A stretch of 46,616 nucleotides of DNA from contig JAJCYI010000225.1 in the NCBI GenBank assembly GCA_029263015.1, positions 1-46,616 on the forward strand. Reading direction: 5' to 3'. The translations under genes were made by a program, and so were the position numbers. The notes beneath the pieces are model-generated. The model did not search any database and was not told where the DNA came from. It saw nothing but the letters and a program-made list of their open reading frames with translations. Origin of the DNA: Saprospiraceae bacterium (lineage in GTDB: Bacteria; Bacteroidota; Bacteroidia; Chitinophagales; Saprospiraceae). Of this stretch, positions 7,539 through 16,211 are shown piece by piece (position 1 is the first letter of the stretch; the number at the start of each line of letters is the position of its first letter).

Positions 7539-8801
7539 TCAAATCGGCAGAAAAATACTGAAAACCGTCCCCTCCCCTATTTTACTCTCCACCGTTATTT
7601 TTCCTTTGTGCGCTTTCACAACCTGGTTCACATAACTCAGACCCAACCCAAACCCTTTTACGGTGTGTAAATTTCCAGTTGAAGCACGGAAAAATTTATC
7701 AAAAACCAATTTTTGGTCGGAGGTTGAAATGCCCATCCCGTTATCTTTTACCGATAAAATAAAATAGGAATTATCGTTTTCAGTAGCCACCTCAATTCGG
7801 GCATTCCTTTCGCTATATTTTAATGAATTGTCCAATAAATTATTCAAGATATTTTTGATGTGAATTTCATCAATCTTTATCTTATACATTGAAGCTGCCA
7901 ATTTGCAGTTAATTTCTCCAGTATGATGTTTCGACTTCGGAAAAAATTCATTTACGACTTCTTTTATTAAACTATGTAAGTCACACAACTCAAATTGCAA
8001 TTGTTCTTTTGCGTTTTCAAGGCTTGCCAATTCAAGTACCTTTTCCGTATGCGATTTTATCTTATCATTCTCATTATCAATGATTTGCATAAATTCCCTT
8101 ACTTTCTCATAATTCCCTTTAATTAAATTTTCTTTTGCCAATTTATTGGAAAGAGCAATCGAAAAAGTAGGCGTTTTTAATTCATGGGTCAGATTGTTTA
8201 TAAAATCATTTTTAATGGTGTTTAGTTTTTGTTCCTTTTTTAAAATGTTTATTAAAAACGCCAAGCATATTATTATGGCAAGGAGGCATAAAACGGAAGG
8301 GATTACCAAATAGTCAAGTTCCCTCAAAAGATAGGCAAACAGGTTTTCTACATCAATATGCAATATTTTTTCACTGAAAAGTTGGTTGGAGAAATAACTC
8401 CCCAACGGAATTATATATTCGCCAAAATCGAATTTTTCAGGATTAAGATTATTACTTGAAAATTCTATTTCAGGCTCTGAATGCCGAGAAACGATGGCAA
8501 ACGAAAACTGGGCGGTGATCTCCACCTCCGCAAATTTATCATTGAGAAAGTTATGCAAGGAATCTGCAAGTATTGCAGCATCTGCTTTGGATGGCTCATC
8601 TGCTTTGAGGTGACCGACCAATGCCATGCTCAAGGGGTTCTCTTCGTTTAATGCCTGTCGGATATTGCGCTGCGCCACCAGTGCCCGTTGGTCGAAACGC
8701 TGCTTTTCCAGCCTCGCCCCAATCACGAGCAACCGAAACTGCACAAAAGTGAGCCCAGCGATGGCAAAAAGTACGATTACGGCAAGCAGGTTGCGTTTCA
8801 T
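7539..8801 (-). CDS. Orphan two-component sensor histidine kinase
   Basis: A 420-residue membrane kinase. TM1 is at about 5-25 and TM2 at about 166-188, leaving a roughly 140-residue periplasmic sensor domain of no recognised type. The HisKA H-box NLTHELKTP has the phospho-accepting His206. The ATP-binding part shows the N-box NNLLDNSLKYS (320-330), DNGMGIS (353-359) and GFGLGLSY (383-390). No HAMP domain is evident between TM2 and the H-box. No response regulator gene lies next to it, so its partner is encoded elsewhere. It is divergent from crcB (82 bp apart); any link to fluoride is only positional. Confidence 0.92.
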   Translation of the reverse strand: MKRNLLAVIVLFAIAGLTFVQFRLLVIGARLEKQRFDQRALVAQRNIRQALNEENPLSMALVGHLKADEPSKADAAILADSLHNFLNDKFAEVEITAQFSFAIVSRHSEPEIEFSSNNLNPEKFDFGEYIIPLGSYFSNQLFSEKILHIDVENLFAYLLRELDYLVIPSVLCLLAIIICLAFLINILKKEQKLNTIKNDFINNLTHELKTPTFSIALSNKLAKENLIKGNYEKVREFMQIIDNENDKIKSHTEKVLELASLENAKEQLQFELCDLHSLIKEVVNEFFPKSKHHTGEINCKLAASMYKIKIDEIHIKNILNNLLDNSLKYSERNARIEVATENDNSYFILSVKDNGMGISTSDQKLVFDKFFRASTGNLHTVKGFGLGLSYVNQVVKAHKGKITVESKIGEGTVFSIFLPI

Positions 8802-8882
8802 TTATTGAGTTTATATAAGGTTGGTTTTCAAAAGTGCGAAAATTTTCCCATCATTGGTTTTTCTAACCAACAATCTTTGTCC

Positions 8883-9245
8883 ATGTCAAATTATCTTTTA
8901 GTTTTTCTGGGGGGCGGCCTCGGCAGTATTTGCCGATTCGGCATAGCCCAATGGATGATAACCTATAAATTTCAGTTGCCCTGGGCCACTATTTTGGCTA
9001 ATGTATTGGCCTGCTTGATATTGGGCATCCTTGTCGGCCTGAACCTGAAAAACAAACTCGGCGGCGCAATGGTCTTTCTCATGATGACTGGCTTCTGCGG
9101 AGGATTCAGTACTTTTTCCACTTTTACCAACGAAACATTCCAAATGATGATGACCGGTGATTTGTGGAAAGCAGTAGCAAATATTTTTATAAGCCTTGCA
9201 ATTTGTTTGATCTCGCTTTTTATTGGAATAAAAATAGTCTCGTAA
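8883..9245 (+). CDS. crcB: Fluoride channel/exporter CrcB (Fluc)
   Basis: A 121-residue membrane protein with four predicted transmembrane segments. Family signatures are GGGLGSICRFG near the N-terminus and GFCGGFSTFSTFTNE in the middle; the latter holds the Phe/Ser/Thr residues of the fluoride pathway. Fluc proteins form dual-topology dimers that let fluoride leave the cell. The ATG at 8883 is chosen because an in-frame upstream extension from 8688 overlaps the histidine kinase and has no family similarity. An AATCTTTG sequence at 8872-8879 resembles a -7 box but would place the transcription start at or inside the start codon. No fluoride riboswitch was recognised in the 81-bp leader. Confidence 0.95.
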   Translation: MSNYLLVFLGGGLGSICRFGIAQWMITYKFQLPWATILANVLACLILGILVGLNLKNKLGGAMVFLMMTGFCGGFSTFSTFTNETFQMMMTGDLWKAVANIFISLAICLISLFIGIKIVS

Positions 9246-9507
9246 TTCCCATCCCCCATTAACAATCCTTAAAATTCTGTTAATAGAATTTTTCCATTCA
9301 TCTAAATTTCCCTGCGCTAAAACGAATTCAGCCTAGGTTTGGGCATACTTCCAAGCGGCGCATCACCAAAATCTGCATCTTTGTACCAATCATTTTAAAA
9401 GTCAGGAACCAAAACTAAACCGTTTCTTTAAAAGATTGTCAATCAGGGACTTACCACGTCTTTTGAACAGCCATTCCTTTATTTAGAAAACACTAAATGT
9501 CACAATT

Positions 9508-10077
9508 ATGGACTACTTAGCTCAGGCCCCGACCCTGCTAAAAGCCTTCTGGTACATTGCCATTTTCACCACCGTCCTGTTCACGGTCTTGATGGCCATG
9601 ACCTTCGCTGGCGGCGGTGATGTCGAAGATGCGGACTTCGACACCGATACCGATTCAGATCACAGCGGTGGCGATTTTAAAACATTCACTTTCCGCAACC
9701 TGATCAACTTCCTTTTGGGGTTTTCCTGGACAGGGATTGCACTGTACAAATTCATTCCGTCACAACTCCTGCTGGTCGTAATCAGCATTGCCGTAGGCGC
9801 TTGGTTCGTCTGGTTTTTCTTTATGATAATGCATGCCGTCATCGGGCTTGGAAGAGACCAGACCATTCTTCCAGAAGACTTCATCGGCCACACCGGACAG
9901 GTCTATTTGACTATTCCCGGAACGCGCAAGGGCGTAGGAAAAGTACTCGTCAGTGTAGGCGGTTCAATCCGTGAATTTGATGCTATAACAGATGGCAGCC
10001 CCATCGACAATGGTCGGGCGATACGCATCAATGAAGTAATTGGAGATAATAAATTGCTGGTTGAAACCATCGTCTAA
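9508..10077 (+). CDS. NfeD-like membrane protein paired with flotillin
   Basis: A 189-residue protein with a first transmembrane segment at about 13-33, an acidic loop (about 36-55), a hydrophobic hairpin (about 62-110) and a C-terminal OB-fold-like domain (about 120-189) containing FIGHTGQVYLTIPG. This matches the NfeD-type partners of flotillins (such as YuaF and YqiJ). They are thought to assist membrane microdomain assembly. The flotillin gene follows 88 bp downstream on the same strand, supporting a shared role. Confidence 0.85.
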   Translation: MDYLAQAPTLLKAFWYIAIFTTVLFTVLMAMTFAGGGDVEDADFDTDTDSDHSGGDFKTFTFRNLINFLLGFSWTGIALYKFIPSQLLLVVISIAVGAWFVWFFFMIMHAVIGLGRDQTILPEDFIGHTGQVYLTIPGTRKGVGKVLVSVGGSIREFDAITDGSPIDNGRAIRINEVIGDNKLLVETIV

Positions 10078-10165
10078 TTACCCAACTGCAAAATGAAAAC
10101 AAGCCCATTTTACCACCAAAAGACCCAACTCAAAACTCATTACTCAAAACTTTAAAACTTTAATT

Positions 10166-11740
10166 ATGGAAGCCACAATCATTGCTATCGTCGTTCTCGC
10201 CTTCGTGGTGGCCGCAACCATCGCTTGGCTCTTATCTCGCTACAAAAGATGTCCGTCCGACAAAATATTGGTCATTTATGGCCGGACCGGGCGGAGTGCC
10301 GACGGGCACTATTCATCTGCACGATGTATCCACGGAGGTGGTGCATTTATCTGGCCCGTCATCCAAGATTATGCTTTTCTCGACTTGAAACCCATTTCGA
10401 TAGAGGCAAATTTGACCAATGCGCTCAGCAAACAAAACATCCGTGTGGATGTACCCTGCCGTTTTACCGTTGGTATTTCTACTGAGGCCAACAACATGAA
10501 CAACGCAGCCGAAAGGTTGCTTGGGTTGGACAAAAAGCAAATTCAGGATTTGGCACAAGACATCCTTTTTGGGCAATTGCGCCTCGTGATTGCGACCATG
10601 AGCATCGAGGAGATCAATTCTGACAGGGACAAATTCCTGGCGAATATCTCAACCAATGTGGAGCAGGAGCTTTCCAAAATCGGCCTGCGCCTCATCAACG
10701 TGAACGTCACCGACATCACTGACGAATCGAGCTACATCATCGCACTTGGAAAAGAAGCTGCCGCCAAAGCGATCAACGAAGCCAAGGTCAGCGTTGCGGA
10801 GCAAGAAAAAATGGGCGAGATCGGCCAGGCGAAAGCCGACCGAGACAAAGACACCAATATTGCTGAAGCAGAGCGGGACAGGGACACACAGATAGCTATT
10901 ACACAAAAAGACAAGGAAGTTTCCATCGCTGCAGCCAAGCGCGATGAGGCTATTGGAAGAGCAGAGGCCGAAAAAACCACCCGTATCAAAACTGCCGAAG
11001 CCAACGCCATTGCCGTGGAAGGGGAAAACGAAGCCAAGATCACTATCGCCGATTCAGAAGCCATTCGTCGCCAGCGGGCAGCCGAGGCTACCAAACGGGC
11101 GGTAACTGCTGAGAAGATCCAGCAGGCAAATGCACTCGAAGAATCTTACATTGCAGAGCAAAAAGCAGAGGAAGCACGTGCTGAAATGGAACGCTCCAGT
11201 CAATTGGCCAGCATCATTGTACCCGCTGAAATAGCCCGTCAAAAAGCGATCATCGAAGCACAGGCCGAAGCAGAGCGCATCCGCGAGCAGGCCAAAGGTG
11301 AAGCAGATGCCATCTTCGCCAAGATGCAGGCAGAAGCCAAAGGATATAAAGAGATCTTGGAGAAGCAGGCCGATGGATATGAAAGGATCGTGCATGCCGC
11401 TGGCGGTGACCCAACAAAAGCATTCCAGTTGCTCCTGATCGAAAAACTGCCCGAACTGGTACGCATTCAGGTGGAAGCTGTTAAAAATATCAAGATCGAC
11501 AAAGTAACGGTCTGGGACAATGCCGTGAACGGTGCCAACGGTACCGGTGGCTCGACGGCCAACTTCATATCCAGCATGATGAAATCCGTGCCCCCACTTG
11601 GCGACCTGATTGGCATGGCCGGGATGGATTTGCCAAAAGCCCTGAGCGGAATGAATGGGAATACACCAACAACATTGCCACAGGAAACAAACGCAGCAGA
11701 GGAAAGTGAGGAGGATGAAGACTTGAAGAAAGCTGCATAA
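10166..11740 (+). CDS. Flotillin-family (YqiK-like) SPFH protein
   Basis: A 524-residue protein with an N-terminal transmembrane or hairpin segment (about 3-24), an SPFH domain (about 28-215) and a long Ala/Glu/Lys-rich coiled coil (about 195-415) with many EAE and AEA repeats, characteristic of flotillins. The tail (about 450-524) has a Gly/Asn-rich linker (NGANGTGGS) and an acidic end. Flotillins scaffold membrane microdomains and influence signalling, secretion and fluidity. The upstream NfeD-like gene is the typical genomic partner. A terminator follows at 11765-11798. Confidence 0.92.
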   Translation: MEATIIAIVVLAFVVAATIAWLLSRYKRCPSDKILVIYGRTGRSADGHYSSARCIHGGGAFIWPVIQDYAFLDLKPISIEANLTNALSKQNIRVDVPCRFTVGISTEANNMNNAAERLLGLDKKQIQDLAQDILFGQLRLVIATMSIEEINSDRDKFLANISTNVEQELSKIGLRLINVNVTDITDESSYIIALGKEAAAKAINEAKVSVAEQEKMGEIGQAKADRDKDTNIAEAERDRDTQIAITQKDKEVSIAAAKRDEAIGRAEAEKTTRIKTAEANAIAVEGENEAKITIADSEAIRRQRAAEATKRAVTAEKIQQANALEESYIAEQKAEEARAEMERSSQLASIIVPAEIARQKAIIEAQAEAERIREQAKGEADAIFAKMQAEAKGYKEILEKQADGYERIVHAAGGDPTKAFQLLLIEKLPELVRIQVEAVKNIKIDKVTVWDNAVNGANGTGGSTANFISSMMKSVPPLGDLIGMAGMDLPKALSGMNGNTPTTLPQETNAAEESEEDEDLKKAA

Positions 11741-11764
11741 GGCAATAACGTGTTTATTTGTATT

Positions 11765-11798
11765 TGCCTGGAGGAAGATTTTCCTTTGGGCATTTTTT
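11765..11798 (+). terminator. Intrinsic terminator after flotillin gene
   Basis: TGCC-TGG-AGGAA (11765-11776) pairs with TTCCT-TTG-GGCA (1181-92 of the same kilobase, 11781-11792). The three middle pairs are G-U wobbles, the loop is 4 nt, and TTTTTT follows at 11793-11798. Confidence 0.75.
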
Positions 11799-11826
11799 AT
11801 TTTCCAATATTACAATCTCAAAATTA

Positions 11827-11983
11827 TTGGTTCTTTGACAATTTTTGCATTTTACAAAGTATAGAAAAGCTCAGGCCTCATTAAAGAATTTTCAATATAC
11901 TGAAAACCAACAAGTTAAAGAGTGCCAAAAGCTTACCCACAATTCTATTTTCTTCTCTTCTGCAAAAATTGTCAAAGAACCAA
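11827..11983. repeat. 157-bp element with perfect 23-bp terminal inverted repeats
   Basis: The arm at 11827-11849, which begins TTGGTTCTTTGACAATTT, is repeated exactly in inverted orientation at 11961-11983. The 111-bp interior is AT-rich and contains no reading frame of note. The structure is that of a MITE, but no clear target-site duplication or related transposase was found in the window. Confidence 0.6.
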
Positions 11984-12169
11984 ATTATTTAACGGCCCTT
12001 TTCATCATTCTCTAACATTGATTGACTACCTTTAGCCCTATCCAACCATCATTAGACACAAACATACACATGCACGCCTCCTATCCCATCTCATTCTCAG
12101 ATGGAGAAAATAGTTAAATTCTACAATCCATTTTGCTGTGAATTTTCCACCTTATTGGTGAATATCATT

Positions 12170-12332
12170 GAAGTTGTTTAAAGTTTTGCAATGAGACTAA
12201 ATATAAATGCTTGATTTTCAAGACGAAGCTCATTTAGAATTTTGTAGCCAAAGCTACGGGGCGAAAAGTAGCCGAAGTATTTGAGGATCAATGATTTGTA
12301 TTTAAGCCGTCAGAATAATTTCGAACAACTTC
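12170..12332. repeat. 163-bp imperfect palindrome with CCGTAGCT-type apex
   Basis: Three blocks are symmetric about position 12251: outer GAAGTTGTT/AACAACTTC (12170-12178, 12324-12332), middle arms at 12198-12221 and 12281-12304 matching at 19 of 24 positions, and the apical hairpin GTAGC-CAAA-GCTAC (12244-12257). Read on the minus strand the apex is CCGTAGCTTTGGCTAC, similar to the apices at 52-67 and 209-225. Confidence 0.6.
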
Positions 12333-12479
12333 ATTTCATAAAATGAAAACAAATCACTTTTCTGAAGCGAATCCTTCTTATTGCAAAAAAGGCAAGGAAC
12401 GACAGCAACGTCCTCCCTAACGCTAATCCTAACTGATAGAACCATCCTCTCATCTTTTCATTTTTAAATCATCAATATC

Positions 12480-13292
12480 ATGAAAACATTAATCAAAACA
12501 CTTCTATTTGCATTTTGCTTCTGCCTCGTTTCACCCAATCTCACAGCTCAAGATCAAGACCCGGATCCACCAACACCCTACCATGTACTTGGCTATATGA
12601 AAGTGAAGCCAAGCATGCACGGTGACTATCTGAAGCTGGAAAAAGCATGGAAGAAAATCCATGCTGCGAAAAAAAAGGCAGGCAGCTTAGACCAATGGGC
12701 ACTGTCGAGGGTCGTCACAGCTGGAGCAAATGCCGAGTACAATTACGTCACCCGAAACACACTTTATGGCGAAGAAAAGCTCGCCAATTACTTTGAAGCC
12801 TCTTATATGCCTGAAAACTGGACCTCCCTGCTGACACCAGATGAACTCGAGCTGGTCATGCGTACAGATGAAATAAGGACGATGGTTAAAACAGAAGTCT
12901 GGGCAACTGCTGAAATCATTCTCGCTGATGATGTCAACAAAGCTACAATCCATGTATTTAATTACTTCGATCATCCGGAAGGTAAAGACCGTGACGATCA
13001 TTTTAAAGTGGAAAGGGACATCTGGATGCCAGTCCACAAGGCCCGCATCGACGATGGTAAAATGAAAGGTTGGGTAATGCTGGGAATGGTTTCACCTTAT
13101 GGTTCAGGAATGCCCTATCACGATGCTACTGTTGACATTTACACAGATATGGAGGAATACTTAACCATTCCGTTTGGAGAATATTTTGACAAAATCCATG
13201 CAGGAAAAGACATGGATGAATTGATGAAAAGAACCAATGACAATACGGATTTGATAAGAGGAGAGTTAAGAATGAATATTGATTCACTTTAA
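12480..13292 (+). CDS. Secreted protein with two tandem alpha/beta-barrel-like repeats
   Basis: A 270-residue protein with a signal peptide (about 1-23, ending LTA-Q). I do not recognise the family. Its two halves resemble each other: KLEKAWKKIHAAKK (52-65) followed by a Trp at 73 recurs as KVERDIWMPVHKAR (176-189) followed by a Trp at 198, each preceded by a beta-type stretch (YHVLGYMKV; ATIHVFNYF). This recalls tandem ferredoxin-like dimeric alpha/beta-barrel domains. Nothing identifies a ligand or activity. It probably acts in the periplasm or outside the cell. It appears monocistronic, with a strong hairpin at 13302-13342 just after the stop. Confidence 0.75.
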   Translation: MKTLIKTLLFAFCFCLVSPNLTAQDQDPDPPTPYHVLGYMKVKPSMHGDYLKLEKAWKKIHAAKKKAGSLDQWALSRVVTAGANAEYNYVTRNTLYGEEKLANYFEASYMPENWTSLLTPDELELVMRTDEIRTMVKTEVWATAEIILADDVNKATIHVFNYFDHPEGKDRDDHFKVERDIWMPVHKARIDDGKMKGWVMLGMVSPYGSGMPYHDATVDIYTDMEEYLTIPFGEYFDKIHAGKDMDELMKRTNDNTDLIRGELRMNIDSL

Positions 13293-13301
13293 TGATTATA
13301 A

Positions 13302-13342
13302 TGACTTTTGGCCATTGGCATTTTGCTTTTGGCCAAAAGTCA
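13302..13342. terminator. 12-bp hairpin after the secreted duplicated-domain protein
   Basis: TGACTTTTGGCC (13302-13313) pairs perfectly with GGCCAAAAGTCA (13331-13342) around a 17-nt loop, beginning 9 bp after the stop codon. There is no T-run on either side, so it may protect the mRNA 3' end rather than act as a classical terminator. Confidence 0.45.
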
Positions 13343-13455
13343 AAATGGTTCATTTACACATTTTAAGGGAATCATAAATAGTTTCGCCACCTGATGAGGA
13401 CAGGAGAAGGGGCAAACAAGAAAGAAATCAGGAAAATGGCATTGCTATTCACTGT

Positions 13456-15930
13456 TTAAAAATTCACCGTCAGTCCCAATAAAAAATTCCGGCCAGCTTG
13501 CGGATAATATCCTGTTAAATTATAAACCCCATTTCCTTCCGACTGGGTATAAGGGTTATCAGCCCGGCCATCATATCCTTCCGAAACATATCGGTACGTC
13601 CAGGCATTGGTGGAGTATTTTTTATCCAAAATATTATTGACCAATAAATTCAAACTTATCTCTTTTGCAATAAGAGGATTTAATACGTATCGCATTTGAA
13701 AACCACCAATCGTATATGCTTCTAAAATGGTATTTTCATTGGAAGTATTGTCGATGAATTGCTCACCGACATGTTTGGCTGAAAGCGATACCGACAGCCC
13801 CTCTATTAAATCATAATTAATTTTTCCAAACGCTATTATATTTGGTGAAAAAGCAAGATTGGTTGTCCCGTTAGATACTACTTCTTGTAAACCTGTGTCC
13901 CAGTTGTCAACATATTCTGTGAAATTTTTTATTTTGTTTTTACTGAAAGAAGCATTCGCCTCTATCGTTATTTTTTTATTAACCAAAATACTCCCCATCA
14001 TTTCCAAACCCACCCGATAACTATCAGGGACATTGACCCGAACCGCACTGCCGACATCATTTATATTTCCCGTCAGAGCCAATTGATCCTTGTACTGCAT
14101 GTGGTAGATATTGACGCCGAACAATCCTTCTTTATTTTTAAAATTAATTCCCGCTTCTGTATCGTAAAGCCTTTCAGGCTGGGGCTGAATACCTGTCCCC
14201 GCATCCGTAAAGTCGTTCCTGTTAGGCTCTCTATTTGCCACCGCAAATGACACGTAAGCACTGGTTTTATTATCCAATAAATAAGTCGCCCCAATTTTTG
14301 GGTTAAAAAAATTATAATCCAGTATTGCGTTTGTTTCTCTCAGATCATTGTCAGTCCCAGATATTTCATAAGCCACTTTCCGAAATTGCAGATCAACAAA
14401 CCCAATTAAATTAGGCGTGATATTATAAAGTGTTTTTCCGTAAACATTAAAATCAGTTTTATCGCCAGTACCAAAATAATAACGTTCATTTTGTTGCAAT
14501 CCATGTGCCTGTTCTGCCCAGGTTATTTCACCAAAATGATCGCCCTTGTATTGATTCCAAGCCCCTCCAAATGTAGTTTGGATATTTTGTCCATTTGAGA
14601 CATGAGATAGTGACCAAACACCGCCATAAAAATTATTATCGAGCCAACGTCGGCGAATTAAATCTGTGTTATTAATACATGTATCACAGCTATTTAACCC
14701 ATAATCGGAAGTTAAATTTTCATTGGCTTTATATTGTTCAAAAAAACCAAAACCACGGGTATAATGGCCATTGACGTTCAGATTCCAGTTTCGATTTAAT
14801 TTTTGCGCAAATAATAATTGATAATGCGTTTGTGTATAATCATCCACTTCATTGTCATGTGGGTATTCGTTTGATTTTTCTGTTCCCGAAACATTATAGG
14901 TCCTCAGTTTTTTATCCTCCACCCATTGAGCGGGCACACCGTTCCAAGCTTGATAAGTAATTTCGTGACCCGAAAAAACATTTGCTCTTATTGAATTTTT
15001 ATTGCCAATATATGCACCAGAAATATAATAGGCTTCCATATCCACATCGGCCCGATCTATATAACCCTCCGAACTTATTTTACTCAGTCTTCCATCAAAA
15101 GTAAAACCCGTTGATTTGTGGTTTTTAATTGATGAATTATTTAAAACACCCGAGCCGAATGAGGCCGTACTTTTTAAGGTATTGAACGACCCCAATGTGC
15201 CAGATAATTTGGCATAAGGTTCCGTATTTAGTTTCCCAGTATTCAGACTGATGGTTGCGCCAAAAGCACCTGCGCCATTGGTGGAAGTGCCCACGCCACG
15301 TTGTATTTGAATGTCATTTGTTGACGAAGCAAAGTCGGGCAGGTCAACCCAAAATACACCCTGCGATTCAGCATCATTGAGTGGTATGCCATTGATTGTC
15401 ACATTGGTGCGGGTCGGGTCGGTGCCACGGATGCGCATACCCGTATAGCCAATCCCCGCCCCTGCGTCGGAACTGACGACGACCGAGGGAGTGGCATCCA
15501 ATAAAAATGGAATGTCCTGGCCGAGGTTGCGGCTTTCTATGGCTTCTTTATCTAGGTTGGTATAGGTAAAAGGTGATTTGTCAGCGGCACGCGTCGCCAG
15601 CACGGTTATTTCATCTAAAATACTTTCGTCCTCGGTTAATTGGATATTCAGCAAAACGTTCTTTTGTTTTTCTCTTATGCTAATTATTTTTGTATTTTTT
15701 TCAAATCCCACATAAGTTGCTTCTATTATATAAATACCTTTTTTCAGGTTTTTAAAAGAATAATGCCCAGCAGCATCGGCAAACGTCCCCTGTGCCTGGG
15801 GGGAAATAACGACGCTGGCACCTTGCAATGGCATGCCGTTTCTGTCTGAAATTTTTCCCGTTAAACTTGATTGAGAGAACACCAAGAATGCCAGCAGCAT
15901 TGCGACTCCTGTCAATAATGTCTTTTTCAT
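13456..15930 (-). CDS. TonB-dependent outer-membrane receptor, probably for thiamin
   Basis: An 824-residue receptor from the start at 15930, chosen because the signal peptide (MKKTLLTGVAMLLAFLVFSQ) begins there. Order: carboxypeptidase-regulatory-like beta-sandwich (about 20-95), TonB-box-like EITVLATRA, plug domain (about 115-215, with MRIRGTDPTRTNVTINGIPL), then a beta-barrel to the C-terminus, which ends in the typical aromatic signal (LLGLTVNF). Such receptors import scarce ligands with energy from TonB. The substrate is inferred from the TPP riboswitch in its leader (16022-16167): TPP-controlled TonB-dependent receptors are known in Bacteroidota as thiamin or thiamin-precursor receptors. 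No inner-membrane thiamin transporter is adjacent. Confidence 0.9.
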   Translation of the reverse strand: MKKTLLTGVAMLLAFLVFSQSSLTGKISDRNGMPLQGASVVISPQAQGTFADAAGHYSFKNLKKGIYIIEATYVGFEKNTKIISIREKQKNVLLNIQLTEDESILDEITVLATRAADKSPFTYTNLDKEAIESRNLGQDIPFLLDATPSVVVSSDAGAGIGYTGMRIRGTDPTRTNVTINGIPLNDAESQGVFWVDLPDFASSTNDIQIQRGVGTSTNGAGAFGATISLNTGKLNTEPYAKLSGTLGSFNTLKSTASFGSGVLNNSSIKNHKSTGFTFDGRLSKISSEGYIDRADVDMEAYYISGAYIGNKNSIRANVFSGHEITYQAWNGVPAQWVEDKKLRTYNVSGTEKSNEYPHDNEVDDYTQTHYQLLFAQKLNRNWNLNVNGHYTRGFGFFEQYKANENLTSDYGLNSCDTCINNTDLIRRRWLDNNFYGGVWSLSHVSNGQNIQTTFGGAWNQYKGDHFGEITWAEQAHGLQQNERYYFGTGDKTDFNVYGKTLYNITPNLIGFVDLQFRKVAYEISGTDNDLRETNAILDYNFFNPKIGATYLLDNKTSAYVSFAVANREPNRNDFTDAGTGIQPQPERLYDTEAGINFKNKEGLFGVNIYHMQYKDQLALTGNINDVGSAVRVNVPDSYRVGLEMMGSILVNKKITIEANASFSKNKIKNFTEYVDNWDTGLQEVVSNGTTNLAFSPNIIAFGKINYDLIEGLSVSLSAKHVGEQFIDNTSNENTILEAYTIGGFQMRYVLNPLIAKEISLNLLVNNILDKKYSTNAWTYRYVSEGYDGRADNPYTQSEGNGVYNLTGYYPQAGRNFLLGLTVNF

Positions 15931-15949
15931 TTTACAAGAATGTTGTGCC

Positions 15950-15985
15950 TGACTTATGGGAAGGCAAGGCACAGATTAACCAAAC
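15950..15985 (-). promoter_or_regulatory. Hairpin between riboswitch and receptor start codon
   Basis: An inverted repeat TGTGCCT / AGGCACA with a loop of about 16-17 nt lies between the riboswitch and the ATG at 15930. No U-run follows in the RNA, so if it is the expression platform it would act on translation rather than termination. Coordinates are approximate. Confidence 0.35.
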
Positions 15986-16021
15986 TTATTCTAATGAATG
16001 CTGCTAAGACATTGGCGAGCA

Positions 16022-16167
16022 CTCATTTTCCTACCTGGCATTATCCGGGCAGGTTCGATGGGTATGATCTCAGCGGGAAGAAATTATGATTGATGATTGA
16101 TGAATTATGGAACAACTCCCTAACTCATTATTCAAAACTCAAAACTTCCCCCAGCACCCCAAATGAG
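16022..16167 (-). promoter_or_regulatory. TPP (THI-box) riboswitch
   Basis: Read on the minus strand, the conserved parts appear in order: P1 strand CTCATTT (from 16167), GGGGTGCTGGGGG, then after a long P3 insertion GCTGAGATCATACCC, CGAACCTG, GATAATGCCAGG, GTAGGAAA and the closing P1 strand AAATGAG (ending 16022). This matches the THI-box consensus, including the CTGAGA pyrimidine-sensing helix. The P3 arm is enlarged by about 50-60 nt of AT-rich repeat-like sequence. It lies 91 bp before the TonB-dependent receptor and should repress that gene when thiamin pyrophosphate is plentiful. Confidence 0.93.
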
Positions 16168-16175
16168 ATATGCTG

Positions 16176-16183
16176 CAAAGATA
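16176..16183 (-). promoter_or_regulatory. -7 promoter box abutting the TPP riboswitch
   Basis: On the minus strand TATCTTTG is an exact match to TAnnTTTG. It ends 9 bp before the first riboswitch pair at 16167, so transcription probably starts at the base of P1. No good -33 TTG was seen; an A/T run precedes it. Confidence 0.6.
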
Positions 16184-16211
16184 GTAATTTAGAAAAAAAA
16201 GAGATTATGGA

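Larger units (their letters stand above)
11741..12479. other. 739-bp intergenic region with a terminator and two inverted-repeat elements
   Basis: No convincing gene is present. In order it holds the flotillin terminator (11765-11798), an element with perfect 23-bp terminal inverted repeats (11827-11983), about 190 bp of AT-rich sequence, a 163-bp imperfect palindrome (12170-12332) and about 150 bp of leader for the next gene. Confidence 0.6.

Noticed and set aside
8802-8882. Possible fluoride riboswitch upstream of crcB
   Set aside because: The 81-bp leader lacks the conserved fluoride-aptamer elements I would expect; only a short TTGGTT/AACCAA inverted repeat is present.
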